A stretch of DNA of 64,000 nt, taken from Ruminococcus_C callidus. Its GTDB lineage: Bacteria > Bacillota > Clostridia > Oscillospirales > Ruminococcaceae. This document shows positions 7,343 to 16,175 of this stretch, in pieces. How positions within the stretch are numbered: the first letter of the stretch is position 1; every line of letters begins with the position of its first letter. The position numbers were made by a program, and so were the translations under genes. The stretch spans positions 2,542,001-2,606,000 of the forward strand of contig NZ_CP186925.1 of NCBI RefSeq assembly GCF_049562855.1, in the 5' to 3' direction. The notes under the pieces were generated by a model, which searched no databases, was not told the DNA's origin, and saw only the letters and a list, made by a program, of their open reading frames with translations.

Positions 7343-8216
7343 TTTGCATCTTCCTTTCTATGATATTTTTGATGACAACGCCATTGATAAATTCGATTTC
7401 AACGGTGCAAAAATGGCTTACCAGAATCCGTGAAATACAGGATTGCAGTAAGCCAATGTCAAGCGTATTCAGTTGTTCATGACTTGCAAGAACTTCTCGC
7501 AACTGCGTTGTTTTCTGCGGTTTATTGCTGTAGGTACAGCAGTCATATTTCAGTTCTGCAAGCTTGCATATTTCTTCTTTCGCACTTTCAAAATCAACAT
7601 CAGGAGTTTCCATCAAGCGGCTGATTTCATTCTGCTGACGGGTTATCTCAATACTCGGCGTATATCTGCTGATTTCTGCATCAGCATCAAGCAAATTGGG
7701 ATTTGCAATCACTGTATTCAGAACAGCGACGATTATTCCAATCAGCATCTGATCTGTAATTCTGTGGCTGAATCGTGAGCATTCCGGATTGCGGCAGTCC
7801 CATTTTTCAGAGTGCGTATTGCCGCCGATTCTTGAAATCCGATGACCGCATTCCGCACAATATGTAAGACTGCGGATTGCCTGAAGCTCCTCAGAAATCT
7901 CGACGACTGTAGTCGATTTAATTTTCTTCCGCATATTTGCTCTGCAAAACATATCTTCATCAATGATTGCAGGATAGCCGTTTCTGCCCAGATACTTTTC
8001 ATTTTCCAGAATCCGCTTTATCATGTTTTTGTTCCACACAAAATCGATGCCATTGTAAGGAATGCCTTGACTACTCATCCAATTTGCAATGGCAAGCAGG
8101 GAACTGCCGTTCAAGTAAGCCTGAAATATATTCTGCACGGCTTTACTTTCCGTTGGCTTTGGCTGAATTTCTCCGTTCCGCATCATGTAGCCAAATGGGA
8201 TTGTTCTGTTTTTCAT
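7278..8216 (-). CDS. Recombinase-domain protein lacking the catalytic domain
   Basis: The 312 residues begin directly with the large-serine-recombinase DNA-binding module (IPFGYMM, then ESKAVQNIFQAYLNGSS and RILENEKYLG), followed by a zinc ribbon (CAECG, CRNPEC at about residues 117-142) and a coiled coil. There is no resolvase domain or nucleophilic serine. Such proteins occur between two full recombinases in some clostridial elements and may act as directionality or accessory factors. It starts 5 bases after the upstream recombinase stop, so translation is probably coupled, and overlaps the truncated gene downstream. Confidence 0.75.
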   Translation of the reverse strand: MKNRTIPFGYMMRNGEIQPKPTESKAVQNIFQAYLNGSSLLAIANWMSSQGIPYNGIDFVWNKNMIKRILENEKYLGRNGYPAIIDEDMFCRANMRKKIKSTTVVEISEELQAIRSLTYCAECGHRISRIGGNTHSEKWDCRNPECSRFSHRITDQMLIGIIVAVLNTVIANPNLLDADAEISRYTPSIEITRQQNEISRLMETPDVDFESAKEEICKLAELKYDCCTYSNKPQKTTQLREVLASHEQLNTLDIGLLQSCISRILVSHFCTVEIEFINGVVIKNIIERKMQNDHSAQCQGNSCKAANYGKQG

Positions 8217-8221
8217 ATATT

Positions 8222-9769
8222 TTACACCAGCCTTTCAGTAAATTTCAGACCGCCGTACAGATGGAATTCCAGTTCATTCTGGTTAATCACAATAATTTTC
8301 TCAACCAGACTTTCGAACATGATCTCATTGAATTCCGTCATCAGCTCCATGCCGTTTTCAATGATTGAAGCGATATCCTTGATTTGATCTATCATATCGT
8401 CCTCATCATCGGAGCGCACGATTTTATGCTGTTCACGGCTGAGTTTGTTAATCTTGGAATTGAGTTCAGCAATTTGCTCAAGGTACTTTGCTTCGTCCAG
8501 AAATCCTTTTGTTTTCAGCCGGGCAAGTACGTGATTCTGCTCCTTAAGTTTGGCGATTTCCTTTGCAATCTCCATGTACTGCTGATTGCCGCTGAATTTG
8601 CGGTTTTTCAGCTCCTGAAGCTGTGAAATTATAGGAGGAAAAATCATGCTGTATTGCGATTTCAGCTTATTGTAAACCCGCATAAACATTTCATAAATTT
8701 TTGATTCTGGCAACCGCTGTCCGCCGCACTTTTCCGCATTCTCATTGTGCGTTCTACATACCCAGTAATATTTTTCACGACAGCGTTTCCTTTTAAAAGT
8801 TGCACCGCAAAAAACGCAGATAAGCTTTCTGGACAGCGGATGTTCACAGCATGCAGATTGTGCTTTTTGTCCCCGAATCGCCAGCAATTCCTGCACTTTT
8901 TCAAAATCTAACTTATCCACAATGGCGTCATTGATTCCAGAAACATAATATTTTTCATACTCTCCATGATTTATTTTCTTCATATATGGCAAAGTTGTCG
9001 TTTTATACGTCTTCTGAAAAACCGCATCGCCAATGTATCTCTCGTTCGTCAAAATATATTTCACGCTAAAAAATGACCACGCCGATTTACTGATACTGCT
9101 TGGAATTTTCAAATCATTCAGTATATTTGCGATTTTCGTAATTCCATAGCCGCTTAAGTACCATGTGAAAATATTTCTGACAATTTTTGCTTCTGTTTCA
9201 TTGATTTCCAATCGTCCATTGCAGATGGAAAAACCATAGGGCGGACAGGAGATTTTATAACTTCCATCTGCCATGCGTTTTCGATTTGCCCACCGCATAT
9301 TCTGGGAAATCGATACCGACTCTTCCTGCGCAAGACCACCCATCAGCGTGATCATCATTTCATCTGAAATATTCGCCGTATCGATATTTTCCTTCTCAAA
9401 AAGTACCGTAATTCCAAGTGATTTTAGTTCCCGCAGAACGGTCAGGCATTCCTTGGTATTCCGTGCGAAACGACTTATTGATTTTGCTATGATACGATCA
9501 ATTTTACCTCTGCGGCAGTCTTTGAGCATCCGCTGAAACTCCTCACGTTTATCCATTCGGGTGCCCGTTATGCCTTCATCAGCGTATACCGAAATCAATG
9601 TTTCCGTTTTACTATCAGCAAGGAAATTTTCATAGTACCGCATCTGCGTCATGAACGAATTCAGTTGATCTGTGGAATCGGAACTGACTCTACAATATGC
9701 TGCAGCCCGGATTTTCTGCTCCTGTTCCAATGTAATTGTCGGCTGAATTACCGTTACGTTTGGATTCAC
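8222..9769 (-). CDS. Large serine recombinase
   Basis: A full-length 515-aa site-specific recombinase of the phiC31/TnpX group. The resolvase domain (about 20-160) has AAYCRVSSDS with the catalytic Ser and AKSISRFARNT; the recombinase domain (about 175-290) contains PPYGFSICNGRLEINETEAK and TNERYIGD; a zinc ribbon (CVFCG and later CRTHNENAEKCGG) and a long coiled coil (about 390-450) follow. The start is GTG, with GGAGGGAG a few bases upstream. It is the only complete recombinase of the set and could in principle still catalyse excision if both attachment sites survive. Confidence 0.9.
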   Translation of the reverse strand: MNPNVTVIQPTITLEQEQKIRAAAYCRVSSDSTDQLNSFMTQMRYYENFLADSKTETLISVYADEGITGTRMDKREEFQRMLKDCRRGKIDRIIAKSISRFARNTKECLTVLRELKSLGITVLFEKENIDTANISDEMMITLMGGLAQEESVSISQNMRWANRKRMADGSYKISCPPYGFSICNGRLEINETEAKIVRNIFTWYLSGYGITKIANILNDLKIPSSISKSAWSFFSVKYILTNERYIGDAVFQKTYKTTTLPYMKKINHGEYEKYYVSGINDAIVDKLDFEKVQELLAIRGQKAQSACCEHPLSRKLICVFCGATFKRKRCREKYYWVCRTHNENAEKCGGQRLPESKIYEMFMRVYNKLKSQYSMIFPPIISQLQELKNRKFSGNQQYMEIAKEIAKLKEQNHVLARLKTKGFLDEAKYLEQIAELNSKINKLSREQHKIVRSDDEDDMIDQIKDIASIIENGMELMTEFNEIMFESLVEKIIVINQNELEFHLYGGLKFTERLV

Positions 9770-9849
9770 TTTGCTCCCTCCAATCTGATTTTTTCACTAC
9801 ATACAATACCACTTTTTCTTGAAAATTGGTATCATCAAACCCACTGAAA

Positions 9850-10011
9850 TCACGCCGCTAAAGCTGTGCAGAACTGACGAAAGCAGCCCTCTTTGTTTAG
9901 CGCATTCAGCTGTTTCAGTTGTTCTTCTGTCAGAATTCCCTCGGCAAGCAGTTTCTCTGAAATCTGTCGGAGAATCCCATAGGCATATTCGGCTTGTCCG
10001 TACTTGTTCAT
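9850..10011 (-). CDS. SHOCT-domain small protein
   Basis: A 53-residue protein ending with the SHOCT pattern (ISEKLLAEGILTEEQLKQLN), a short helical oligomerisation motif often found at protein C-termini or alone beside recombinases. The frame is open further upstream but the ATG at 10011, preceded by AAAGAGG, gives the likely start, MNKYGQAEYAYG. It lies just before the recombinase genes and is probably co-transcribed with them. Confidence 0.6.
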   Translation of the reverse strand: MNKYGQAEYAYGILRQISEKLLAEGILTEEQLKQLNALNKEGCFRQFCTALAA

Positions 10012-10192
10012 TTTCCTCTTTCCTTTACACATTTGTACCTGGAACATAAAATTTTTCCCGATCTTGTATCTGCCCAGATACATTTTCGGCAATTTTCGCC
10101 GTAATGAAATTTTTTTCTTCTATGCAAAATCAGATTTCTGATTTCGTTCCAGCTTAACTTCTCTTTCAACTTACCACACTCCAATTCATTAT

Positions 10193-10281
10193 ATATAACG
10201 CAAATGCAGGAAAAAATGCTCCTGCACTTGCGTTATATCCGCACTGATAGATTTGATTTGCCTTAGCAAAAAACAGTGCGG
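10193..10281. other. Pair of palindromes near the recombinase operon
   Basis: A 19-bp stem with one mismatch (10193-10211 with 10220-10238, 8-base loop) is followed at once by CCGCACTG (10239-10246) paired with CAGTGCGG (10274-10281). There is no T-run, so it is not a simple terminator. It could be a protein-binding or recombination site, or an RNA structure upstream of the SHOCT gene. Confidence 0.5.
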
Positions 10282-10329
10282 TATAACTTTAACGTTTTGC
10301 CTTCGTCTGATTCCTCAGACGATTTTCCG

Positions 10330-10700
10330 TGATATTTGTTCTTAACACCCGTCACGGCGGAACATCGGAAACGACTGACAGCGTATCAGTCTCATGGAAA
10401 TCTCATCCCTCCGAGGATCTCCCGGAGCCGCCCTCATTGCCTGATTCCCCGACCAAGGGGTGCTATGACTGGACGGAAGTAGCATTATCCTCCTGCGTTT
10501 CATCGCCGTTCCGAAAAGCTATTCCGGATTTGGAAGCTGCATATTTCTCGCTCGCTCTTTTGAGGTCGTGGCGTATGGCTTCTGCGGCTGACGGGGTTTA
10601 TTCCGCCCGCAGGATTCATGTATTCCCGATGCTGTGTATTCAATTTTCAAGATACATGAAATTCGATTTTTATCTCCTTTCGCTTGTATAGGGGAAGAAG
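10330..10700. other. Gene-free stretch, probably eroded coding sequence
   Basis: No intact gene. Read on the minus strand, one frame looks protein-like for over 70 codons (for example AIRHDLKRASEKYAASKSG and later NGDETQEDNATS), but it is broken by three stop codons. It lies directly downstream of the sigma-like gene. Base composition is more GC-rich than the flanks. A structured RNA cannot be excluded. Confidence 0.35.
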
Positions 10701-10718
10701 TCGGGAATTTGATACCCT

Positions 10719-11153
10719 TTATTTTATACTTTCTAAAAGTTTGTGCAGATCGCACAGAATCCTCCTTTTCTTTTTGTTGATATTTTTCTGGCTGATGCCA
10801 TAGTATGCTGCGCATTCTCGTTCTGTTTTCCCCTCAAAAAACAGCATCTCTATCAGTTGACGATCTGATGCTGATAATAAATTGAGACATTCATAAAGCT
10901 TTTCCGTGAAAAGCTTACTTATCACCTCTTTTTCAACGCTGTTTTCAATTCTAAATTCTCTGAAATTCTCAAACGTACCATCATTGCCGCCAATTAACGC
11001 TGAAAACTGAATTTCATGCTTATAGAACGAATCATCATTGTCATCCATATTCCATTGTGACCTATTGTAATATGTATAGACTTCCTCACTGACTTCAATG
11101 TCAACATATTCTTTTGAAATTGTATCATAAATACGAACTGTGCTTTTCTTCAT
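10719..11153 (-). CDS. Sigma-70 region-4-like factor of a mobile element
   Basis: A 144-aa protein whose last 60 residues form a sigma region-4 type helix-turn-helix (SDRQLIEMLFFEGKTERECA, then YYGISQKNINKKKRRIL). The N-terminal part has no sigma region 2, so it is too short for a full sigma factor. Such small sigma-like proteins are common regulators in Firmicute conjugative elements. GGAGGTGA lies 4 bases before the ATG. It probably controls the recombinase or transfer genes of the degraded element. Confidence 0.75.
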   Translation of the reverse strand: MKKSTVRIYDTISKEYVDIEVSEEVYTYYNRSQWNMDDNDDSFYKHEIQFSALIGGNDGTFENFREFRIENSVEKEVISKLFTEKLYECLNLLSASDRQLIEMLFFEGKTERECAAYYGISQKNINKKKRRILCDLHKLLESIK

Positions 11154-11246
11154 TTTCTCACCTCCGTTTGATATATAAGGTTTTAAATCAAACGAAGGCT
11201 ATGGATACTTGGCAATGCTGCACTGCCATACTTGAAAAAAGGGCAT

Positions 11247-11286
11247 AAAAAACTCCATCCCGCTTTTAAAGCAGAACGGAGTTTCT
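11247..11286 (-). terminator. Terminator upstream of the sigma-like gene
   Basis: An interrupted stem (AAACTCC/GGAGTTT outer arm and GCTTT/AAAGC inner arm) followed on the minus strand by a run of T residues. It should stop transcripts coming from the zinc-ribbon gene. Confidence 0.6.
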
Positions 11287-11294
11287 CCGAAAAC

Positions 11295-11350
11295 AAAAAA
11301 GAGTAGGAATTGACAATAGCTTTAAAAGCTGCTTGTCAAACTCCTACTCT
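11295..11350 (-). terminator. Terminator of the zinc-ribbon gene
   Basis: AGAGTAGGA and TTGACAA arms pair with TTGTCAA and TCCTACTCT across a loop that itself contains AGCTTTAAAAGCT. On the minus strand the stem is followed by TTTTTTG. It begins 6 bases after the stop of the zinc-ribbon gene. Confidence 0.75.
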
Positions 11351-11355
11351 ATATT

Positions 11356-11547
11356 TTATATACGTGGTGTCTGTACTAAGTCAGAATATATGATTTTGAT
11401 TTCTTGACGGCACTTCCAACATTTGATTACAACCATGCAGGACACATAGTGCTGTGCCAAATTTTCATCTGTCACAATATCAAATAACCTACCATTACAA
11501 AACGGACAACGTACCTGATGCTGTGATTTATGTTGCCTTTCTTTCAC
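11356..11547 (-). CDS. Small zinc-ribbon protein
   Basis: A 63-aa protein with two CxxC knuckles (CPFC at residues 14-17 and CWKC at about 43-46), a typical four-cysteine zinc ribbon. The start is GTG, because the nearby ATG is followed at once by a stop; GAGGTG lies 11 bases upstream. Similar small proteins accompany repressors and sigma-like factors in clostridial conjugative elements. Function unknown. Confidence 0.7.
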   Translation of the reverse strand: MKERQHKSQHQVRCPFCNGRLFDIVTDENLAQHYVSCMVVIKCWKCRQEIKIIYSDLVQTPRI

Positions 11548-11627
11548 ATTTGTTCGTTCACCTCAATTTTAACTACCTAGCTAAAACAACTGCAATAATT
11601 TTGCGGATTGCTCCGCAAAATTATTGT

Positions 11628-11990
11628 TCATTTGTTCAGCTGTTCTATGAATAGTTTCCAATCTTCCTCTGTTGCATCGGCATCACGGGCAGTCCGCAGT
11701 GCTTGCCGCACTGTTTCACTGGAGGAAACATATACGGCAAGATCAGGACTAATTTGCCCGCTTACCTTTGCATACAGATCGTACAACGTTTCTGTTTCAA
11801 TTTTGTTCAGACACAAAACCATTGCGATTTTGTCCAGAAGCTCTGTGCTGGGATTCGTCCGGACACCTCGTTCCAATTGAGAAAGATAGGCGCCTGAAAT
11901 CCCAAGCGCTTTTGCAAGCTCCTGACTTTCCATAGAATGCTTTTGTCTTTGTTCAGAAATGAACTGACCGAAGGTTAGATCGTTGGTCAT
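11628..11990 (-). CDS. XRE-family helix-turn-helix repressor
   Basis: A 120-aa DNA-binding protein. Residues about 10-65 form a Cro/C1-type HTH (ELAKALGISGAYLSQLERG), with a helical C-terminal part that probably dimerises. I place the start at ATG 11990, 5 bases after AAAAGGA, rather than at a TTG 24 bases upstream. It lies in the control region of the degraded element and is the likely repressor of excision. A fragment of a paralogue is present at 12,500-12,602. Confidence 0.85.
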   Translation of the reverse strand: MTNDLTFGQFISEQRQKHSMESQELAKALGISGAYLSQLERGVRTNPSTELLDKIAMVLCLNKIETETLYDLYAKVSGQISPDLAVYVSSSETVRQALRTARDADATEEDWKLFIEQLNK

Positions 11991-12062
11991 GTTTTTCCTT
12001 TTGAGTTGATTCAATCGGTAGAATTCGCTTGAAGAAGCTGATCTTTCACCTCAGATTTGCGG

Positions 12063-12431
12063 CTAACTTGCGCTTATTGAACAAGTCACCGCACACATAT
12101 TGTGAATCAACATGCCCCTTTTGACGTTTTCAGCAATTGTCCAGATCACCTCAGAATTGGAAGGCCGACCGAAGGAATGTGGAAAGAAGTGATTCAATTT
12201 GTTTTTGTCATAGGTGATTTCAATGGCATAACGTATGGTGTGTTCGATGCTGGCAACACTTTTGTTGTGCTTTTCTGCTATGGTTTGATACATCTGCATT
12301 ACAAAAATGCTTGAATCTTGAAGTGCCAAAATGGCAGCTTCTTCGATGTAGTGACTGCCTTTTAGGTGCATGGAGATTCCGAAGTCTTGGGTTATGATTT
12401 TTGTGATTAGTTGTTTTTCAACTTCTTTCAT
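12063..12431 (-). CDS. Stand-alone Spo0A C-terminal-type DNA-binding protein
   Basis: The 122-aa protein matches the effector domain of Spo0A along most of its length: the HLKGSHYIEEAAILALQD helices, then IAEKHNKSVASIEHTIRYAI, and FGRPSNSEVIWTIAENVKR. There is no receiver domain, so it cannot be controlled by phosphorelay in the usual way. The ATG at 12431 lies 9 bases after GAGGAG. Single-domain Spo0A-like proteins occur on mobile elements of sporulating and non-sporulating Clostridia. It may bind 0A-box-like sites and tie the element to the host developmental state, which is inference. Confidence 0.8.
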   Translation of the reverse strand: MKEVEKQLITKIITQDFGISMHLKGSHYIEEAAILALQDSSIFVMQMYQTIAEKHNKSVASIEHTIRYAIEITYDKNKLNHFFPHSFGRPSNSEVIWTIAENVKRGMLIHNMCAVTCSISAS

Positions 12432-12499
12432 GTACTTCAACTCCTCTCTTAGAGTCTTTTATTCTTTGGTGCATTGGGGTTTCAGATAGTCAACGCCAA

Positions 12500-12602
12500 C
12501 AACTTAAGGATATGTTGGCATTGTTCAGAAAGTTCGCAATGTCTGTTGTTACAGTTTCATTGACGGAAATATATGCAGTAAGATCGGGGGGCAATTTGTA
12601 TT
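12500..12602 (-). pseudogene. Fragment of an XRE repressor paralogue
   Basis: Read on the minus strand this stretch encodes PPDLTAYISVNETV, which aligns with SPDLAVYVSSSETV in the XRE repressor at 11628-11990, and the DNA is also visibly similar. Only this part of the C-terminal region remains. It marks the border between the degraded element and the RHS locus. Confidence 0.5.
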
Positions 12603-13100
12603 TTAAAATTGTACATTTAATCTAGATGGGATATCAGTGAGTAATACAATCCTATAAACTGACTCATCGTTATTCTTCAAAAAAACATAGATTCTTATTT
12701 CGTATTCTATTCCTTGATATTGACTAAAAACAAAATTAACATAAGTGATTTCTTCACTATTTAAATTAAATTTTAAAAGATAATCTTTAATTTCTTCTTT
12801 GTATTTATTATCTTTATCATATGAAGGAAGTGGATTATAGTCAATTTTATACTGATAGTAATCTCTATTTTGAAATTCTGAATCAGTTATTTCATAGAAT
12901 AAAACGAGCCTTGTTTCTACAACGTAATCTTCCACAAAATTACCTTTTAATTCTACTTCATTACTACACAAATTTATTGGCAAAATTTCTTCAAGTTGAC
13001 TCATGGAGTAAATATCCCTAGTACAACTTTTAATGCTAACCATTATAATAATAAAAATGATAGTCAAAGAAAAAACCGTACGCTTTATAACCTTACGCAT
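12603..13100 (-). CDS. Membrane-anchored protein, candidate immunity to RHS tip 1
   Basis: A 165-aa protein with one N-terminal hydrophobic segment (about residues 8-24, then a Cys at SIKSC that might be lipidated) and an outward-facing, acidic, beta-rich domain rich in Tyr and Asn. Start ATG 13100 has AGGTG 6 bases upstream. It begins 17 bases after the orphan RHS tip ends, the usual position of an immunity gene in polymorphic toxin loci. No family is recognised; the immunity role is inferred from position only. Confidence 0.55.
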   Translation of the reverse strand: MRKVIKRTVFSLTIIFIIIMVSIKSCTRDIYSMSQLEEILPINLCSNEVELKGNFVEDYVVETRLVLFYEITDSEFQNRDYYQYKIDYNPLPSYDKDNKYKEEIKDYLLKFNLNSEEITYVNFVFSQYQGIEYEIRIYVFLKNNDESVYRIVLLTDIPSRLNVQF

Positions 13101-13117
13101 TCTAATCACCTATAATA

Positions 13118-14252
13118 TTACGGCATTGTTGTTCGACTTCGCCAATTGTCATAATACTCATTTCCCGTTGATGCGTGACTAAATGTTTTATGGTTCTCCG
13201 ATTTCTCATATTCCTTCTTTGTTTGACTGATCATATTTACTATTGAAGGAAAAACATGTCCCAATGATTTAGTTTGTGTTGCTTTATCATGTTCAGTATA
13301 CAACACAAATCCTTGAGAAACTCTATAGTTACCTAAATTACCATTTTTTATAAACCTAAATATATTATCGCCAGGAACAGAATGAACGACTGTTGTTCCA
13401 CCTATAGGTTCACGATAATGTTTTCCATCGCAAGCTACCAGTGCATTAATACTTGAGTGATCAAAAAGTTGAGATGCTACATTATTTTCAACATCTTGAT
13501 GTCCTGATTGGCAAGACAAAAGATAAAGATAACCTATTTCTTTTGAATCCATTTCATCCAACTTCATATTTGCAACGCCATCTTCATTTCCATGTAAATT
13601 GATTATTACACTATCAGAGTATGTCATATCTATACTATTCCAAGCACTAGAAAAATCTAAATCGGAGTTTACATAAATACCTTGAACATCTTCTCCATAT
13701 ATTCGCCTTATTTGAGTACTATTGATTTCATATGCAGTTTTCTGATCTTTACCGTAAAAATAATAGTATGTTTTCCCGCTTGGATCAATATAGAAAATCG
13801 GATTATTTGCGCAATAAGTGTAGCGATTTAGACTAAGTGGATCAGTATTCTCGCCAGCATAAGAGTCGCGACTAATAAATCTACCAATCGTCGGGTTATA
13901 ATACCGTGCCCGCAGGTAAATCGTACCCGTTTCCGCATCATAGTACTCACCGCAGTAACGGAACGCATTGCTGTCCGAATCATCAATGTTCTGTTCGACA
14001 CCAAACGCATCATACTTGTACGACTTTGTAATCGCACCCTGAGCATCTGTCAGATTAACAATATCCCCATGCGCATTCTGCGTATAATACTGATAATCCG
14101 TCTTGACATTACCGCTCTGCTTGCTGAACTTCGCCAGCAGATTTGTTCCACGAACATAGACCTCGGCATTGTACCAGTCACTTTCGTCCATGTCTGCCAC
14201 AATCTGCTTGTTTGCATCCCAAATGTGGTTGGTCGTTTTGCCGTTTACTTAA
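13118..14252 (-). pseudogene. Orphan RHS tip cassette 1 with caspase-like C-terminus
   Basis: The frame starts inside the RHS core without a start codon or binding site (the homology opens at VNGKTTNHIWD, just after a stop), runs through the last core repeats and the conserved GRFISRDSYAG and DPSGK boundary, then enters a unique C-terminal domain of about 215 residues. That domain contains VIINLHGNEDG and, some 30 residues later, YLYLLSCQSGH, the His and Cys spacing and strand context of caspase-fold peptidases (CHAT/C80-like). It is a silent donor cassette unless recombined onto the full-length RHS gene upstream. The core DNA is highly similar to that of the main RHS gene. Confidence 0.7.
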
Positions 14253-14297
14253 TGTAAATAGTTAATCATGGCTCAAAAGTTAAAACTCAAACACTTT

Positions 14298-14711
14298 TCA
14301 AATCAAGAAATCATCAAATTCAAAGATTTTACAAATCACTTTTAATTTATCTCCAGAATTGAGCCAAATTTCCACTCCTATAAATTCCAATAAATTCATT
14401 GGACTCCTGTCGATGCTGTTTGATTTTGCATATTCAACTTGTTCAAGTCTTAAAAGTTTATCATAAATATTTGTCGTATCCATTAAATTACAACAAATTA
14501 TATGATGACCACTTCCCCAAAACTTGCAGCAAGTCATTTCATAATACAACACGTCCTGAAAACTTAAAGAAGATGGGACTGTCTCCGCACTCTTTTTTTT
14601 TATTTCTAACTCTATATATTTTTTTTCGTAATCGTGCTTTATCCCTTTAAATTCAAAATCATGTAAACTAATGTGGTTTATTAAATACGAATTTCTATAA
14701 TCAACTATCAA
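14298..14711 (-). CDS. Unknown protein, candidate immunity to RHS tip 2
   Basis: A 137-aa soluble-looking protein with no signal peptide, mixed alpha/beta pattern and a C-terminal acidic-hydrophobic end. The start is TTG 14711, with GGAGG 10 bases upstream; the closer ATG is out of frame and stops at once. It begins 48 bases after the second orphan tip, so it is the likely immunity partner of that tip. Family not recognised. Confidence 0.5.
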   Translation of the reverse strand: MIVDYRNSYLINHISLHDFEFKGIKHDYEKKYIELEIKKKSAETVPSSLSFQDVLYYEMTCCKFWGSGHHIICCNLMDTTNIYDKLLRLEQVEYAKSNSIDRSPMNLLEFIGVEIWLNSGDKLKVICKIFEFDDFLI

Positions 14712-14759
14712 ATCAACATAACCTCCTTTTTGTCAGCTCATGAAAATTATTATAAAAAA

Positions 14760-16133
14760 TTAATATCCTCTGTACATTGATGCCCATGGTTCTGGCATCA
14801 CCATGCCTGCCTTAAAATGTGATTCTTCACTTTCATCATGTTTGTTATTCCATTCTGGCATCATGCAATGATAATGCGATCCATTTTTATAGTCCTCATC
14901 CCATTCAAATATTGCTGTTTGTTTACAATATCCCCATTTATAAATCATCCCATTCGGTGTTGGATACGGATATTTTTGCATTCCAACCGGATTAAAATCA
15001 TCAGGATTTTCTGGAAAAATAACAGGGTCATACTTTTTCTTATTTGATGTTATTGTGATATCTTTTTCTTTAACATTTTCCTTTGCCTTTTCAAAAGAAT
15101 CAGACCACTTGGAAAGATAGGGGTTGGCTGTTGAATCATAAGCTGTAGAAAATTTTGACTTAGTGTTTGATGTTTTCCCATCCATTTCAGGAATTTGCGT
15201 TGCTGATTTTATAGTATTTAAGCTATTAAACAAATTTGATTTAATTGAATTTGATGCATCAGTCAGCGATTGACGTGTCTGAGGATTGCTTACAACCTGA
15301 GCACTAATTGTTAATGCACATATAGAAATAGCGCCTAAGAGAAGATATCCAAAATAAGGAATTGCAGGATTATGTCCACTTGAGTCCATATACAAAATGG
15401 GATTATTTTCACAGTATGTATACAAATTTAAACTCAGCGGCTCTTTGATTTTACCAGCATAACTATCTCGTGAAATAAACCTACCCATACTCGGATCATA
15501 ATACCGTGCACGTAGATAAATCGTACCCGTTTCTGCATCAAAATATTCACCGCAGTACCGGAACGCATTATCATCCGCATCATCGACATTCTGCTCGACA
15601 CCAAACGCATCGTATTTGTACGACTTCGTAATTGCACCTGTGGAATCCGTCAGATTAACAACATCGCCGTGAGCATTCTGCGTATAATACTGATAATCCG
15701 TCTTGACATTACCACTCTGCTTGCTGAATTTCGCTAGCAGGTTTGTACCACGAACATAAACCTCAGCACTGTACCAGTCGCTGTCATCCATGTCCACAAC
15801 AATCTGCTTGTTGCCATCCCAGATATGATTGATTGTCTTGCCGTCGACTGTCTTACTCGTCCGCAGTCCATCTGCGTTATATTTATAACTCGCTGTTGTC
15901 TCTCCATCGGTAAATCCGATCAGCTGATTCAAACCGTCATAAGTATTTATCTCTGTCTTACTCTCTGCGGTTTTTGTGATCTGATTTCCGTTGGCATCAT
16001 AGGCATACTCATTGTTTTCAACACCAGTATCTTCATAAAAAACATTTGCCAAATCCAATGAGCTACTAGCTAAATCATTTGCAGTTGCAGCATCGAAATC
16101 ATTTTCAAATATTTTAGTTTCTTTCCGAAGCAA
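14760..16133 (-). pseudogene. Orphan RHS tip cassette 2
   Basis: A 457-codon frame whose beginning is similar to an internal part of the main RHS protein and so lacks its signal peptide and N-terminus. It includes the last core repeats (YDANGNQITKTAESKTE onward) and the GRFISRDSYAG boundary, then a unique tip with a hydrophobic segment (about 270-290) and a C-terminal domain containing IFEWDEDYKNGSHYHCMM, a later HDESEESHF and MPEPW. The conserved-looking His and Asp residues suggest an enzymatic toxin, but I cannot name it. Start ATG may be fortuitous. The core is almost identical in DNA to 17,068-17,720. Confidence 0.7.
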
Positions 16134-16175
16134 GTCTGTATATCATTTACTGTTTTTAATGCTATTTCTATGATT

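Larger units (their letters stand above)
6895..12602 (-). mobile_element. End of a degraded serine-recombinase integrative element
   Basis: All genes here are on the minus strand and form the control-and-integration end of a clostridial mobile element: Spo0A-type domain, XRE repressor, zinc ribbon, sigma-like factor, SHOCT protein and a tandem set of serine recombinases. No relaxase, coupling protein or cargo is present and the last recombinase is cut short, so the rest was lost by deletion. Boundaries are approximate: the left edge is the truncated recombinase, the right edge an XRE fragment. Confidence 0.55.

Noticed and set aside
7842..8387. Plus-strand frames of 130-180 codons over the recombinases
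   Set aside because: Antisense shadows of the well-supported serine recombinase genes.
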